Shown: positions 8,748-16,906 of the stretch, piece after piece
Numbering within the stretch: the first letter of the stretch is position 1
Layout of the letters: the number at the start of each line of letters is the position of its first letter
NCBI GenBank assembly: GCA_016713585.1
Contig: JADJOV010000013.1
Span: forward strand, 11,737 to 75,736
Origin: Bdellovibrionales bacterium
GTDB lineage: Bacteria; Bdellovibrionota; Bdellovibrionia; Bdellovibrionales; Bdellovibrionaceae
Length of the DNA: 64,000 nt
Direction of reading: 5' to 3'
The notes under the pieces: generated by a model
What the model was told of the DNA's origin: nothing
Seen by the model: only the letters and a program-made list of their open reading frames with translations
The model's database searches: none
Program-made: the position numbers and the translations under genes

Positions 8748-9748
8748 CAAATTCCTTAGATAAAATATTTCAGACTCAAAAAAAAGTTTTGGTCACTGGC
8801 GCTGCCGGATTCATTGCAAGCCGGGTTGTTGACCTTCTGCTCAGTCTTGGTGTTGAGGTCGTCGGGGTCGATAACCTCAATAACTATTACGATTTGCGAC
8901 TCAAAAATTATCGTTTGAAGCAGCTTCAGGCTAGACCAGGTTTTTTGTTTCAGGAAATGGATATTGAAAACCGCGGTGCTTTGACAGAGCTTTTTGATCA
9001 GCATCAGTTTGAGGTTGTGTATAATCTGGCAGCCCGAGCTGGCGTTCGCTACAGTATGGAGAATCCCCACGTTTACATGACCACAAATGCAATTGGCTCC
9101 CTCAACCTCCTTGAGGAAATGAAACGAAAGGGAGTCAAAAAGTTTGTTTTGGCATCAACTTCTTCACTCTATGCTGGGCAAAAAATGCCTTTCACAGAGG
9201 ACCTTGCGGTCAATACACCGATTTCCCCTTATGCAGCATCCAAAAAAGCGGCTGAGGTCATGGCGTATTCTTATCATTTTCTCTACGGAATTGATGTGTC
9301 GGTTGTTCGATATTTTACCGTTTTTGGTCCGGCAGGACGTCCAGATATGTGTATCTTCAGGTTCATTAAATGGATTGATCAAGGTGAACGGCTTGAGGTT
9401 TTTGGAGATGGAGCCCAGTCCAGAGATTTCACCTATGTCGAGGATATTGCTCGGGGGACGATCTTGGCCTCACAGCAGGTGGGCTATGAGATCATCAATC
9501 TGGGTGGGGGTAAGAATCCTATCAGCCTCAATCAAGTCATTGGCGGAATTGAATCACGTTTAAACAAAAAAGCAGAGATTGACCATCGGGTATTTCACCG
9601 AGCCGATAGTAAGGAAACTTGGGCAGACATTTCAAAAGCTGAGCGGCTTTTGGGTTGGATCCCAAAGGTCAGTTTCGATCAAGGTTTGGATTTGACACTG
9701 AAGTGGTACCTAGAAAATAAGGCCTGGGTGAAGGATGTTCAGCTTTAG
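8744..9748 (+). CDS. NAD-dependent UDP-sugar epimerase (UDP-uronate/UDP-HexNAc 4-epimerase type)
   Basis: Extended SDR of 334 residues. Visible: VTGAAGFIASRVVDLLL (residues 16-32), DNLNNYYDLRLKNYRL typical of UDP-glucuronate 4-epimerases and WbpP/TviC, ASTSSLYAG, and catalytic YAASKKAAE. Expected to invert C4 of the product or precursor of the preceding dehydrogenase. Whether the substrate is a UDP-uronate or UDP-GlcNAc cannot be settled by eye. Coupled to the dehydrogenase by ATGA overlap. Confidence 0.85.
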   Translation: MTNSLDKIFQTQKKVLVTGAAGFIASRVVDLLLSLGVEVVGVDNLNNYYDLRLKNYRLKQLQARPGFLFQEMDIENRGALTELFDQHQFEVVYNLAARAGVRYSMENPHVYMTTNAIGSLNLLEEMKRKGVKKFVLASTSSLYAGQKMPFTEDLAVNTPISPYAASKKAAEVMAYSYHFLYGIDVSVVRYFTVFGPAGRPDMCIFRFIKWIDQGERLEVFGDGAQSRDFTYVEDIARGTILASQQVGYEIINLGGGKNPISLNQVIGGIESRLNKKAEIDHRVFHRADSKETWADISKAERLLGWIPKVSFDQGLDLTLKWYLENKAWVKDVQL

Positions 9749-9760
9749 GGGACCTGTGCA

Positions 9761-11005
9761 ATGGGAATAAGTTTTTCAAGGCGAGCAAGAAAATTCCTGA
9801 TGGTTTTATTGTTTATTGTTGGGGCGTCTTCCGTCCTTCTAGCGCAGCAGAAAAGTGCCATTGAAGTTATGTGTGACGTTGCAGATAAGCTTAAAAAGGT
9901 TGTTTCTAAGTCAGGCTTCAAATCCTGTGAAACACCTAAGGCCGAAGTGCCACCAATTAAAAAGATTGAGCCTGTTTACGAAACTTGTACGAGAGAGAAT
10001 CGCTATATTGAAGATACCAGCGCATTGAAGCCTCTAGAGCCTGTTTCTTCTTCGGCAGCTGGTCAGGCCGAAGAAAGATTATCTGCGCTCTGTATTTTGG
10101 AGGCCCAAAAAAGCATGATGAAGGATACCAGAAGTTTTGCAAAATGTAGTAAAAATGATTTAAGACCCAAAGAGGACTATGGAAAGCCCTGTGCTTCAGA
10201 AGCATATCACAAGTATGTTGAGCGGGCCTTTCAAGCCGTTGTTCACTGCTTTGGAGTTCCACCAAAGCAAATGGCGGCAATATTAACCCACGAGTCTGGA
10301 TTTCATATAAATGCTCAACAAAATGGGCAGGGCTCGGGAATCAGCCAAATGGTCGGTGACGTGATTTCCGGGGTTAACAAAGAGCATTTTAAACATTATC
10401 AGACGAAGGTCAACGGGTTCCAGGCCTGTTCACAGCTCGCGCCATTTATGGAAAGGCCAATGGATCCAGCTTATGGAAAACGATGTGTTGCACTTTGGCC
10501 ACCAGAAAACCCTGTCAAGAATTTGATCTATGGGGCGATGCTCTATGAAACTAACGCAAAGATGATCGATAGAAGAATAGAAAGATCGAGAGCTAGGCTC
10601 CAACAGGTCATGAGCGATGTGGAGTATCAGGCCCTCGTCGATTCTATTAAGATTCTCAGTCATAATGAGTGTCCCATGAAAATAATGACAACCCTTGAGC
10701 GATTTATTAAAAAAAAAGATCGATCTTTGAAGGCTAGTGATTTTAAAATCAAGCCATATGAAGGAAAAGGTGAGGCGTATTTTCTGCCTGGGTCATTTTT
10801 AGAGTTTCTTCGTGCGTACCATCCTGTGCCAGGTGCCGATGGCGAAAAGAGGAAACCTGAGGCGGGGCAAGATAGAAAAATGTCGAGACGCTCTGTTATC
10901 GCAAGTTATCTGCCAAAGATTTTTAGAGACATGGAAGAAGTTGAAGCTTTAACTGGAGGCCAATCGTGTATAACACCGGGTTTAAGAAAATTATACTACC
11001 CCTGA
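9761..11005 (+). CDS. exported lytic-transglycosylase-like protein
   Basis: 414 residues; N-terminal hydrophobic signal (residues 11-29, then LLAQ) sends it to the periplasm. A lysozyme-like SLT core is suggested by AAILTHESGFHINAQQNGQGSGISQM: the Glu of HESGF in the catalytic position, followed by Gly-rich SGISQM. The regions before and after are Cys-containing and not recognised. The last 40 bases overlap the next gene, which has its own signal peptide. Could cleave peptidoglycan; family assignment is moderate because the rest of the domain is divergent. Confidence 0.6.
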   Translation: MGISFSRRARKFLMVLLFIVGASSVLLAQQKSAIEVMCDVADKLKKVVSKSGFKSCETPKAEVPPIKKIEPVYETCTRENRYIEDTSALKPLEPVSSSAAGQAEERLSALCILEAQKSMMKDTRSFAKCSKNDLRPKEDYGKPCASEAYHKYVERAFQAVVHCFGVPPKQMAAILTHESGFHINAQQNGQGSGISQMVGDVISGVNKEHFKHYQTKVNGFQACSQLAPFMERPMDPAYGKRCVALWPPENPVKNLIYGAMLYETNAKMIDRRIERSRARLQQVMSDVEYQALVDSIKILSHNECPMKIMTTLERFIKKKDRSLKASDFKIKPYEGKGEAYFLPGSFLEFLRAYHPVPGADGEKRKPEAGQDRKMSRRSVIASYLPKIFRDMEEVEALTGGQSCITPGLRKLYYP

Positions 11006-11400
11006 TGATATTACTTTCACTGGTTTCGGTTGGTCACGCGGCTTCTTTCGGGAGCGACTTGACAGAGATTGGTGATCAGGTTGAACAGGCGTTGAGGACA
11101 AACAAAACCATGCCGCCCGACAGAGCAAAAATTTTACTTGAAGCGCAGAATAGGCTGAAGAAATTTATGGTCGAAAAAGCTGCAGACGATGAAGCGATGA
11201 TTCAGTTTGAGAGCTTAAAAAGTGTTCTTGAGATTATTGATCTGGGGCTGAAGCAAAAGAAAGACTGTGAAAGTATTCGTGCTCAAATGGTTTTGGAGTA
11301 CGGAGACCGTGTCGAAGACCTGAAGGATTCTTCCAAATTTTTTCTAATTGGATTGAGAATTTTAGATCAAGTTTGCACTGAGTTTGGGGAAAAAAAATAA
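10966..11400 (+). CDS. small exported protein of unknown function
   Basis: 144 residues from a GTG start, preceded by GGAGG at about 10956. Signal peptide: basic start, hydrophobic IILPLMILLSLVSVG, cleavage likely after HAA (residue 26). The mature part is helical and charged with heptad-like spacing (EQALRTNKTMPPDRAKILLEA) and two Cys. It begins inside the 3' end of the transglycosylase-like gene in another frame, so the two are probably co-expressed. Not recognised. Confidence 0.6.
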   Translation: MYNTGFKKIILPLMILLSLVSVGHAASFGSDLTEIGDQVEQALRTNKTMPPDRAKILLEAQNRLKKFMVEKAADDEAMIQFESLKSVLEIIDLGLKQKKDCESIRAQMVLEYGDRVEDLKDSSKFFLIGLRILDQVCTEFGEKK

Positions 11401-11402
11401 CT

Positions 11403-12936
11403 ATGCGAAGCGTTTTAGTGGTTGATGATCAGAAATACGTTTGGCTGCATTTCAGGAAGCAGAGAAATTGTTTAAAAAGATGCATCGAATTGAGAGCGAT
11501 CTTGATTCTTTTCAAAGTCAGGACCAGCGACGATTTGAAGCGTGGTCGTCTCTGACCTTTCGTGAGATCAACAATCAGGTGTTGGAGGCCCAAGCAAAAA
11601 TGTATCGCCTCCATCAAATTCATAACTGGATGGTTGCGTTGAGTCGTATGAAGAAGATCTCCGCGACCAAGGCTTTTCGGCAAATTAAAAAAGAAGAGAA
11701 TCGATATAGTCAATGCAGTGAGGCCGAAAAACGGGCCATCGATGAGGCAAGAAGAAAGCGAGAAGACTTTATTCGAGATGAGCTTCTGAAGGAAAATCGA
11801 CGAGACGATTTTGATTCGATGGACGAGAGTTTTGATTCTTCCTACGCAGAAGAAATTGACTCTGATCAGGACCGGTCGGAACAGGCTGATGAGGATCAAT
11901 TTTGGGAATTCGATAGGCCCCAAGGTCCGCCACGAAGTAAGGAAGAGGAGCGAGTTTTTCGACACATCTTGGGCATGAGCGAAGAGGAGTTGAATGATAT
12001 TTGTGAAGATCTTGAAGAAGTGTTTTTTCTTTTCGATCTTGTCGGGCGTCTTCAAAGGTCGCTTCGTGAGATGTTGCCGATGCTACGAATTTGGGTGAGT
12101 CTTCCAAAGCGACAGCAGGGACCTTTTGCTAAGAAATTCAGGCGGGTTCATGGTGCACCAATTGAACCATTGATCTCCGAGTTGATGAGAATTCGGGATG
12201 ATCTAGCTAGGACTGAGCGCAAGTTTGCCAGCAGAGGGCGATCAAGCAAAAGCAAAGAGGCCAAGGATGGGACGACTTTTCGTCAGTTGACGCCGAAAGT
12301 TCAAGGACTATGGATCAAGAAGGTTTGTTTGATGAAATTTCAAATGCGGATTCAAATGCAAATCCGAATTCAATAAATTATATTTCTGAACAGGAACAGC
12401 TCAAGATGATTTATCGAAAATTGGTTCGGCGACTGCATCCAGATATGCAGAATCAAAACCAGGGCCATGTTCAGAACCAGAGTCATGGTCAGAACCAGAA
12501 CCAAAATCAGAGCCAAAATGCAAAAGAAAAGAAGAATCCTAACGATCGCCATAAAAAAGAATCCGCAGAGAAGAAGCAAGAAGTTGAAAGTGCTTGGCGA
12601 AAGCAAATGTGGGGTCGGGTTCAGGAGTGCTACAAGGATAAAGATCTAAAAGGTCTAACAAAACTATTTCAGATGACCCTCCTTCGGACGGGAGCTTTAA
12701 GAGATTTAACTCTGACCGAAATTGAAGAAAGCGCAAATTGGTTGAGACAGGAGCTGGCCATTCTTCAGGGGCAAGCTGCCGCATTCAAGAAAATGCCGGC
12801 ATGGGGATTTTCGAGGAAGAAAGACTTAGCCCCCCTGATTCGTAAGATTGAGAAATCCTATCAGAAAGATTTGAAGGCTATACTTCTTGAAATTAAAGAC
12901 CTTGAATACCAGCATTTTATTCTTGAGCATTGCTAG
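11403..12936 (+). CDS. J-domain protein with Gln/Asn-rich insert, twice frameshifted
   Basis: A J-domain signature (LKMIYRKLVRRLHPD, with HPD) lies in the C-terminal third. J-domains stimulate the ATPase of DnaK/Hsp70. The N-terminal ~290 residues are charged and helical with an acidic stretch (YAEEIDSDQDRSEQADED). Two one-base losses are inferred: in the T-run 11440-11442, joining the ATG at 11403 to ...VLAAFQEAEKLF, and in the A-run 12296-12298, giving PKSSRTMDQEGLFDE. Without the first, translation would start at TTG 11441. After HPD comes a 24-residue Q/N tract, then a helical tail. The exact boundaries are uncertain. Confidence 0.6.
12448..12519 (+). repeat. Gln/Asn-rich low-complexity coding tract
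   Basis: 24 codons directly after HPD-Met of the J-domain encode 18 Gln or Asn residues interspersed with Gly, His, Val and Ser (QNQNQGHVQNQSHG then QNQNQNQSQN). At DNA level it is a degenerate array of CAGAAC/CAAAAT-like hexamers, so it likely grew by slippage. Confidence 0.85.
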
Positions 12937-12981
12937 GAAACCAAGGTCTGGATCACGCGGATCATTATGCAGTCGTTTATT

Positions 12982-13933
12982 CTATTTGGCCCCAGAGCAT
13001 TTCTTACTGAAGCGAGACTTTTCGGATTCGGATTCGGATTCGTAACTCTTGCTTGTCGCCAACGCTGAAATCCATTTCGAAATTGGGTTTATATCGCTGT
13101 GCAAGCGCCAAGCGTCAAAGCAAAGGTTTTCAGGTTCACTATGCCTAGAACGAGAACCCCAATTCGCAATGAACCAGTTCCTATCACCCAAGCCCAAATT
13201 TATACCCAAGCGCCTGCAAACCCTATTAGAGATTTGCTCAAGCTTTTCCTGGAGATGACTGGAAACGCTGTGGAAGGAGACAACCACGTTTGATATGTTG
13301 TAATCCTTTTCTTCGATTTCTCTGTAGAATTGACATTGGACTTCCGCTTGCACATTTCTGATCCGACAAGCTCAACCGGTTTGAAGAGTAGTAGCGAAGG
13401 AGTTCATGGACATATAGAAATGAAACCTGAGCTGTACCAGTTTGTCCAAGTTCGGCCAGACCAGCATCATCCTTGTAAAAAACTCTTTCAGGAATAAAAG
13501 TTATTATTTGCTTGAGACTCGATTTATCACAGTTTTCTGGAATATTGAGCCCAAGTTGAATTGGCAAATGTTCAGAGGTTTTTAAGGAGTATGGTAGGGC
13601 CTTCCATCCTGTGGGATCAAATTGATTTGATTTGTCGATTCCAACAGAGGTTCTTAATACAATATCAAACCCAGATTCAAATATATCTTTGACCTTGTTA
13701 AGATGCTCAAGTGCGTTGTTGTTGTAGACATACGGGGAACCATCTGAGTCTTTCATGAGCGCGTAGTCTAAAAAATACCAACCATCGACCGGAAACTGGG
13801 AGCCGGATTTTGTACATCTAATTGAAGAGCCGCCGCCAGTGCCAGAACCACCGGCTTCCGCCACGCAAAAAACTGTGCTAACTGTCAACAGGATTGACAG
13901 ACCCAAAGGTCTTAAACTCACCAAGTTACTCAT
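12982..13933 (-). CDS. exported protein of unknown function, frameshifted
   Basis: Signal peptide (LGLSILLTVSTVFCVAEA, residues 10-27) then a Gly/Ser-rich start (GGSGTGGGSS). A segment FLYVHELLRYYSS resembles the conserved His-Glu helix seen in several exported proteins of Bdellovibrio-like bacteria; I do not infer protease activity. The first frame ends after LSDQK; an indel near the T-run 13355-13357 lets it continue as VQAEVQCQFYREIEEKDYNI and on to 12982. The corrected C-terminus carries (Ser-Glu)3. AGGAGA precedes the ATG. About 317 residues. Confidence 0.5.
13023..13042. repeat. hexanucleotide microsatellite, about three units
   Basis: GGATTC repeated three times in tandem. On the - strand it encodes the Glu-Ser-Glu-Ser-Glu-Ser part of the exported protein's C-terminus. 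In-frame, so length changes would alter the protein without breaking it. Confidence 0.8.
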
Positions 13934-14096
13934 AGAATCTCCTTTTTTTTAAATCCTCAATTGTGTACTTACAAAACTGGGCCGAGATGGAAAATAACGC
14001 ACAACAACAATAGATTCCAGATCATCCTAGTGAAAATGGCTCAATATTACTGACTTCCTGGTCATGTTAGTTCTGTAACCATCCGATTAGTTAAGC

Positions 14097-14909
14097 ATGA
14101 GTGTCTTCAAGTACAACGAAGTGAGAGGCTATTTAAAGCACTATATTTCTGGGCTTCCAAAGAACGGAAGGGGTGAGATTTCGCGGATCGCTGAGCATTT
14201 GGGGGTGAGTCCGACCTTAGTGAGTCATATGCTTGCCGGCGATAAATGGTTAACCCCAGAACAAGGGCATGAACTGGTCTTATATTTGGGTCTGGTGGGA
14301 ATAGAGGCCGACTATTTTGCACTCTTAATTCAATTTGAAAGGGCTGGAACTTCGAGTTTGAAAAAATATTGGAAGTCGAAAATGGAGGTTCTAAAAGAGC
14401 AGCATTTAAAGCTTTCAAATAGACTACCTACAGATCGCCAGTTGAGTCATGAAACAAGGGCAATATTCTATTCATCGCCCCTGTATATGATGATTCGTCT
14501 CTATACCTCTGTTGGATCCAATGGGAAGACTGCAATCGAGATTGCTCAGCGCTTTGGATTGTCAGTCACAAAGTGCACAGAAGCCATAAAGTTTCTAGTT
14601 GATTGTGGATTGTGTGAAGAGCGTGAGGGAAGGTATCTTATGGGTCAACAAAAAATTCACTTAGAAAAGAGCTCTCCGTATTTGTTGCGTTTTCAAACAG
14701 ACTGGCGAATGAAGGCAATAAACAGAGGAGAGGATCTTGCGGATTCCGAACTGATGTTCACCGCTCCCGTTTCTCTATCTAAAGAGGATTTTGAGAGTCT
14801 CCGAGAGCGCACAATAGAATTTATCAAACAATTTCTGGACACTGTTCATGCCTCGCCAGCTGATGAAATTGCCTGCCTAAATCTTGATTTCTTTTGGGTG
14901 AAAAAGTGA
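14097..14909 (+). CDS. TIGR02147 family putative transcriptional regulator
   Basis: 270 residues. The N-terminal VRGYLKHYISGLPKNGRGEI leads into a helix-turn-helix (ISRIAEHLGVSPTLVSHMLA); a second winged-helix-like part follows (KTAIEIAQRFGLSVTKCTEAIKFL ... EEREGRYLMG); the C-terminus (FIKQFLDTVHASPADEIACLNLDFFWV) matches the end typical of TIGR02147/DUF4423 proteins. This family is strongly expanded in Bdellovibrio, the best taxonomic hint in the window. No Shine-Dalgarno sequence is evident before the ATG. Divergent from the exported protein at 13933. Target genes unknown. Confidence 0.85.
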   Translation: MSVFKYNEVRGYLKHYISGLPKNGRGEISRIAEHLGVSPTLVSHMLAGDKWLTPEQGHELVLYLGLVGIEADYFALLIQFERAGTSSLKKYWKSKMEVLKEQHLKLSNRLPTDRQLSHETRAIFYSSPLYMMIRLYTSVGSNGKTAIEIAQRFGLSVTKCTEAIKFLVDCGLCEEREGRYLMGQQKIHLEKSSPYLLRFQTDWRMKAINRGEDLADSELMFTAPVSLSKEDFESLRERTIEFIKQFLDTVHASPADEIACLNLDFFWVKK

Positions 14910-14923
14910 AGTCTTTTCCAAGC

Positions 14924-16261
14924 TCAAGTCTCTTGTGGGATTCGTCTCTTGAGTAGGTGAATCCACATCATCATGACAAAAATGACTTGAATACTTCCAC
15001 CATAGATTAGGACGGAGTTCGCTATAGCCTACAAAGCTATTGTCAAAAACTGACTGGCGATGAGGACAAAAAGCAAATTTTCATTCCCAAAGAGGGGACG
15101 TTTTGCGATTGTCATGAAAAAATAAATCAAAGCGACAAACCACAGACCTGCAAATAGATTATCGAGAATAAACTGAACCCAGAAATAAAGCCAAGAAGGG
15201 CGATCGCGGTGTTCAATTGGGTAATAATTGAAGCTCGCCCGTCCATCAATTAAGCTTGAAAGATTTCGAAGAGCTGCTTTGATATATCCGAGAAAACGTC
15301 GAGAAAGCAGCTCCTGATTGACGAGGACTAGATTAGTGTACAGATCTTTTCCAGGATTCATTTCTTGCCATTGCTCAAAGAGCAAATACTGGGAGCCCCT
15401 CTTGTTTGGATCGAGGTTTATGATTTTATTGGCAGCACCAAAGGCCTTAAGCTCTGGTGAGGTCTCCGGCTTTTCTGCTTCCTCAAGGAGCACTCCCTGA
15501 GCCATATAATTAGCAAAGATCTGATGTTGAGCGATGTCGGAGATTCCAACATGTCCCAAGCGAGGGCGATTCCAAAAGGCATAGCCAACGATACTTCCGC
15601 CATACAGAACAAGACAAAGCAGTGCCAAAAGGACATTGCGAGTGCTCTTGAAGGCTTCGTTTTGCGTAAATTTTCTAAAAAATATTTCTAGAATTAGAAA
15701 AATTGAAGTCGCAACGGGAACCAGGATAAAGCTCGGTCGCAAAAAAAATAGAAGAATAGGAAAGACGAGAAAGCTCAGGATTAGTAAAATTTTTTGTGTC
15801 AGTCCTGGCGATGAAGCGCGAAAAGCCAAAATCGTTAGGAAGTAGAATAAGAAAAAACTGATTCCAAGACTCTCAGTTAAAATGGTCGGTGAGAACTGAA
15901 CAAACTCAAAATTTGTTGCAAAGTAAAGACTCCCTCCCCATAAAAAGAGACTGTAAGCGTTTGTTGATGTCTTCAACATGGTCTGTAAGATCAGGCGCAA
16001 GGCCAGGTGAAAAACAACCACAGCAAGAGCAAAGACGACAACTTGAAAAAGCGCGGTGAAATAGATGCTGCCGAACAAGGACAAAATCAAGGGATAAAGG
16101 GGAGTGCGTTGCGGGTGCCACGATAAATATGTCCCACTATCGGGAAACGTCGTTGGAAATGGACCTGGGGCAAAAAGAACAGCTTGATGAATTAAACTCA
16201 ATAAAAAATAAAACCAGGGCTTGTTCAGAAGAAAGGTTAGGTTTTTAATGTTGCACTCCAT
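14924..16261 (-). CDS. polytopic membrane protein, GT-C-like, with in-frame TAG near the 3' end
   Basis: Eight or more hydrophobic helices and a long soluble loop between them. The N-terminus (FPTTFPDSGTYLSWHPQRTPLYPL) has an Asp in the first loop and an Arg-Thr-Pro-Tyr-Pro motif seen in dolichol-phosphate-sugar-dependent GT-C transferases. The frame stops at TAG (15029-15031), but the same frame reads on without a stop as AIANSVLIYGGSIQVIFVMM then MWIHLLKRRIPQET to 14924, completing a final helix and basic tail. I therefore extend the gene through the TAG. It starts 17 bases inside the upstream phosphoglycosyl transferase gene, implying coupling. Confidence 0.6.
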
Positions 16262-16808
16262 CTGCGCGAAAAACCTTGTAGGCTGTCATGGCGATGATTT
16301 TCAAATCAAGCCAAAATGAATAGTTTTTGGCATAAAAATAATCGAATTCAACCTTGACTGGGATTGGAAGCTCATCTCGACCGTTGACTTGAGCCCACCC
16401 GGTAATGCCCGGTCGCAAATGGCTCAAGCCCCGCTCAGTTCTGAGCTTGACAAGATCATCTTGATTAAAGAGCGCCGGGCGTGGACCCACAAAACTCATG
16501 TCACCTGAGAGTACGGAATAGAGTTGTGGAAGCTCGTCCAAACTTGTTTTCCGAATAAAAGCTCCGATAGAAGTTAAATAAATTTCTGGATTGCTCATGA
16601 GGTGAGTCGCTACTTGAGGTGTCGAGATCTTCATCGAGCGAAATTTCGGCATTAAAAAGATTTTGTTGTTTCTGCCAATCCGCTTTGACCAATGTAAAAT
16701 TGGACCTTCGGAAGTCAGCCTGACCGCCACCGCAATTGCCAATAGCGGAACCGCCAAAAGCACAAGAAGTCCGATTCCAAGAAGAAGATCAAAGGTTCTT
16801 TTCATCAT
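16245..16808 (-). CDS. small monotopic phosphoglycosyl transferase (PglC/sugar transferase family)
   Basis: Transfers a sugar-1-phosphate from a UDP-sugar to undecaprenyl phosphate, the first membrane step of polysaccharide unit assembly. 187 residues, the compact core form: one N-terminal re-entrant helix (LLLGIGLLVLLAVPLLAIAV), MPKFRSMK, the catalytic Asp-Glu in RKTSLDELPQLYSVL, GDMSFVGPRPAL and PGITGWAQVNGRD. Followed by the polytopic protein and divergent from the dehydratase gene, together a second glycan block. Start ATG 16808 or the Met at 16805. Confidence 0.9.
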   Translation of the reverse strand: MMKRTFDLLLGIGLLVLLAVPLLAIAVAVRLTSEGPILHWSKRIGRNNKIFLMPKFRSMKISTPQVATHLMSNPEIYLTSIGAFIRKTSLDELPQLYSVLSGDMSFVGPRPALFNQDDLVKLRTERGLSHLRPGITGWAQVNGRDELPIPVKVEFDYFYAKNYSFWLDLKIIAMTAYKVFRADGVQH

Positions 16809-16906
16809 TTGTTTTTTTGACCAAGATTTGGGACTTAATGCAATGTTTAACTTAAGTCTTGGGCCAATTTGTTGAAGTGAGGGCAGCGGTATGTCATGAT
16901 AAGCGC

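Noticed and set aside
12448..12519. CRISPR-like or short tandem array at the CAGAAC-rich stretch
   Set aside because: Units are 6 bases, degenerate and in frame inside a coding region; no direct repeat of 24-40 bases with spacers exists anywhere in the window.
13049..13293. Plus-strand ORFs over the 3' part of the exported-protein gene
   Set aside because: Short, overlapping frames opposite a better-supported minus-strand gene with a signal peptide and ribosome site.
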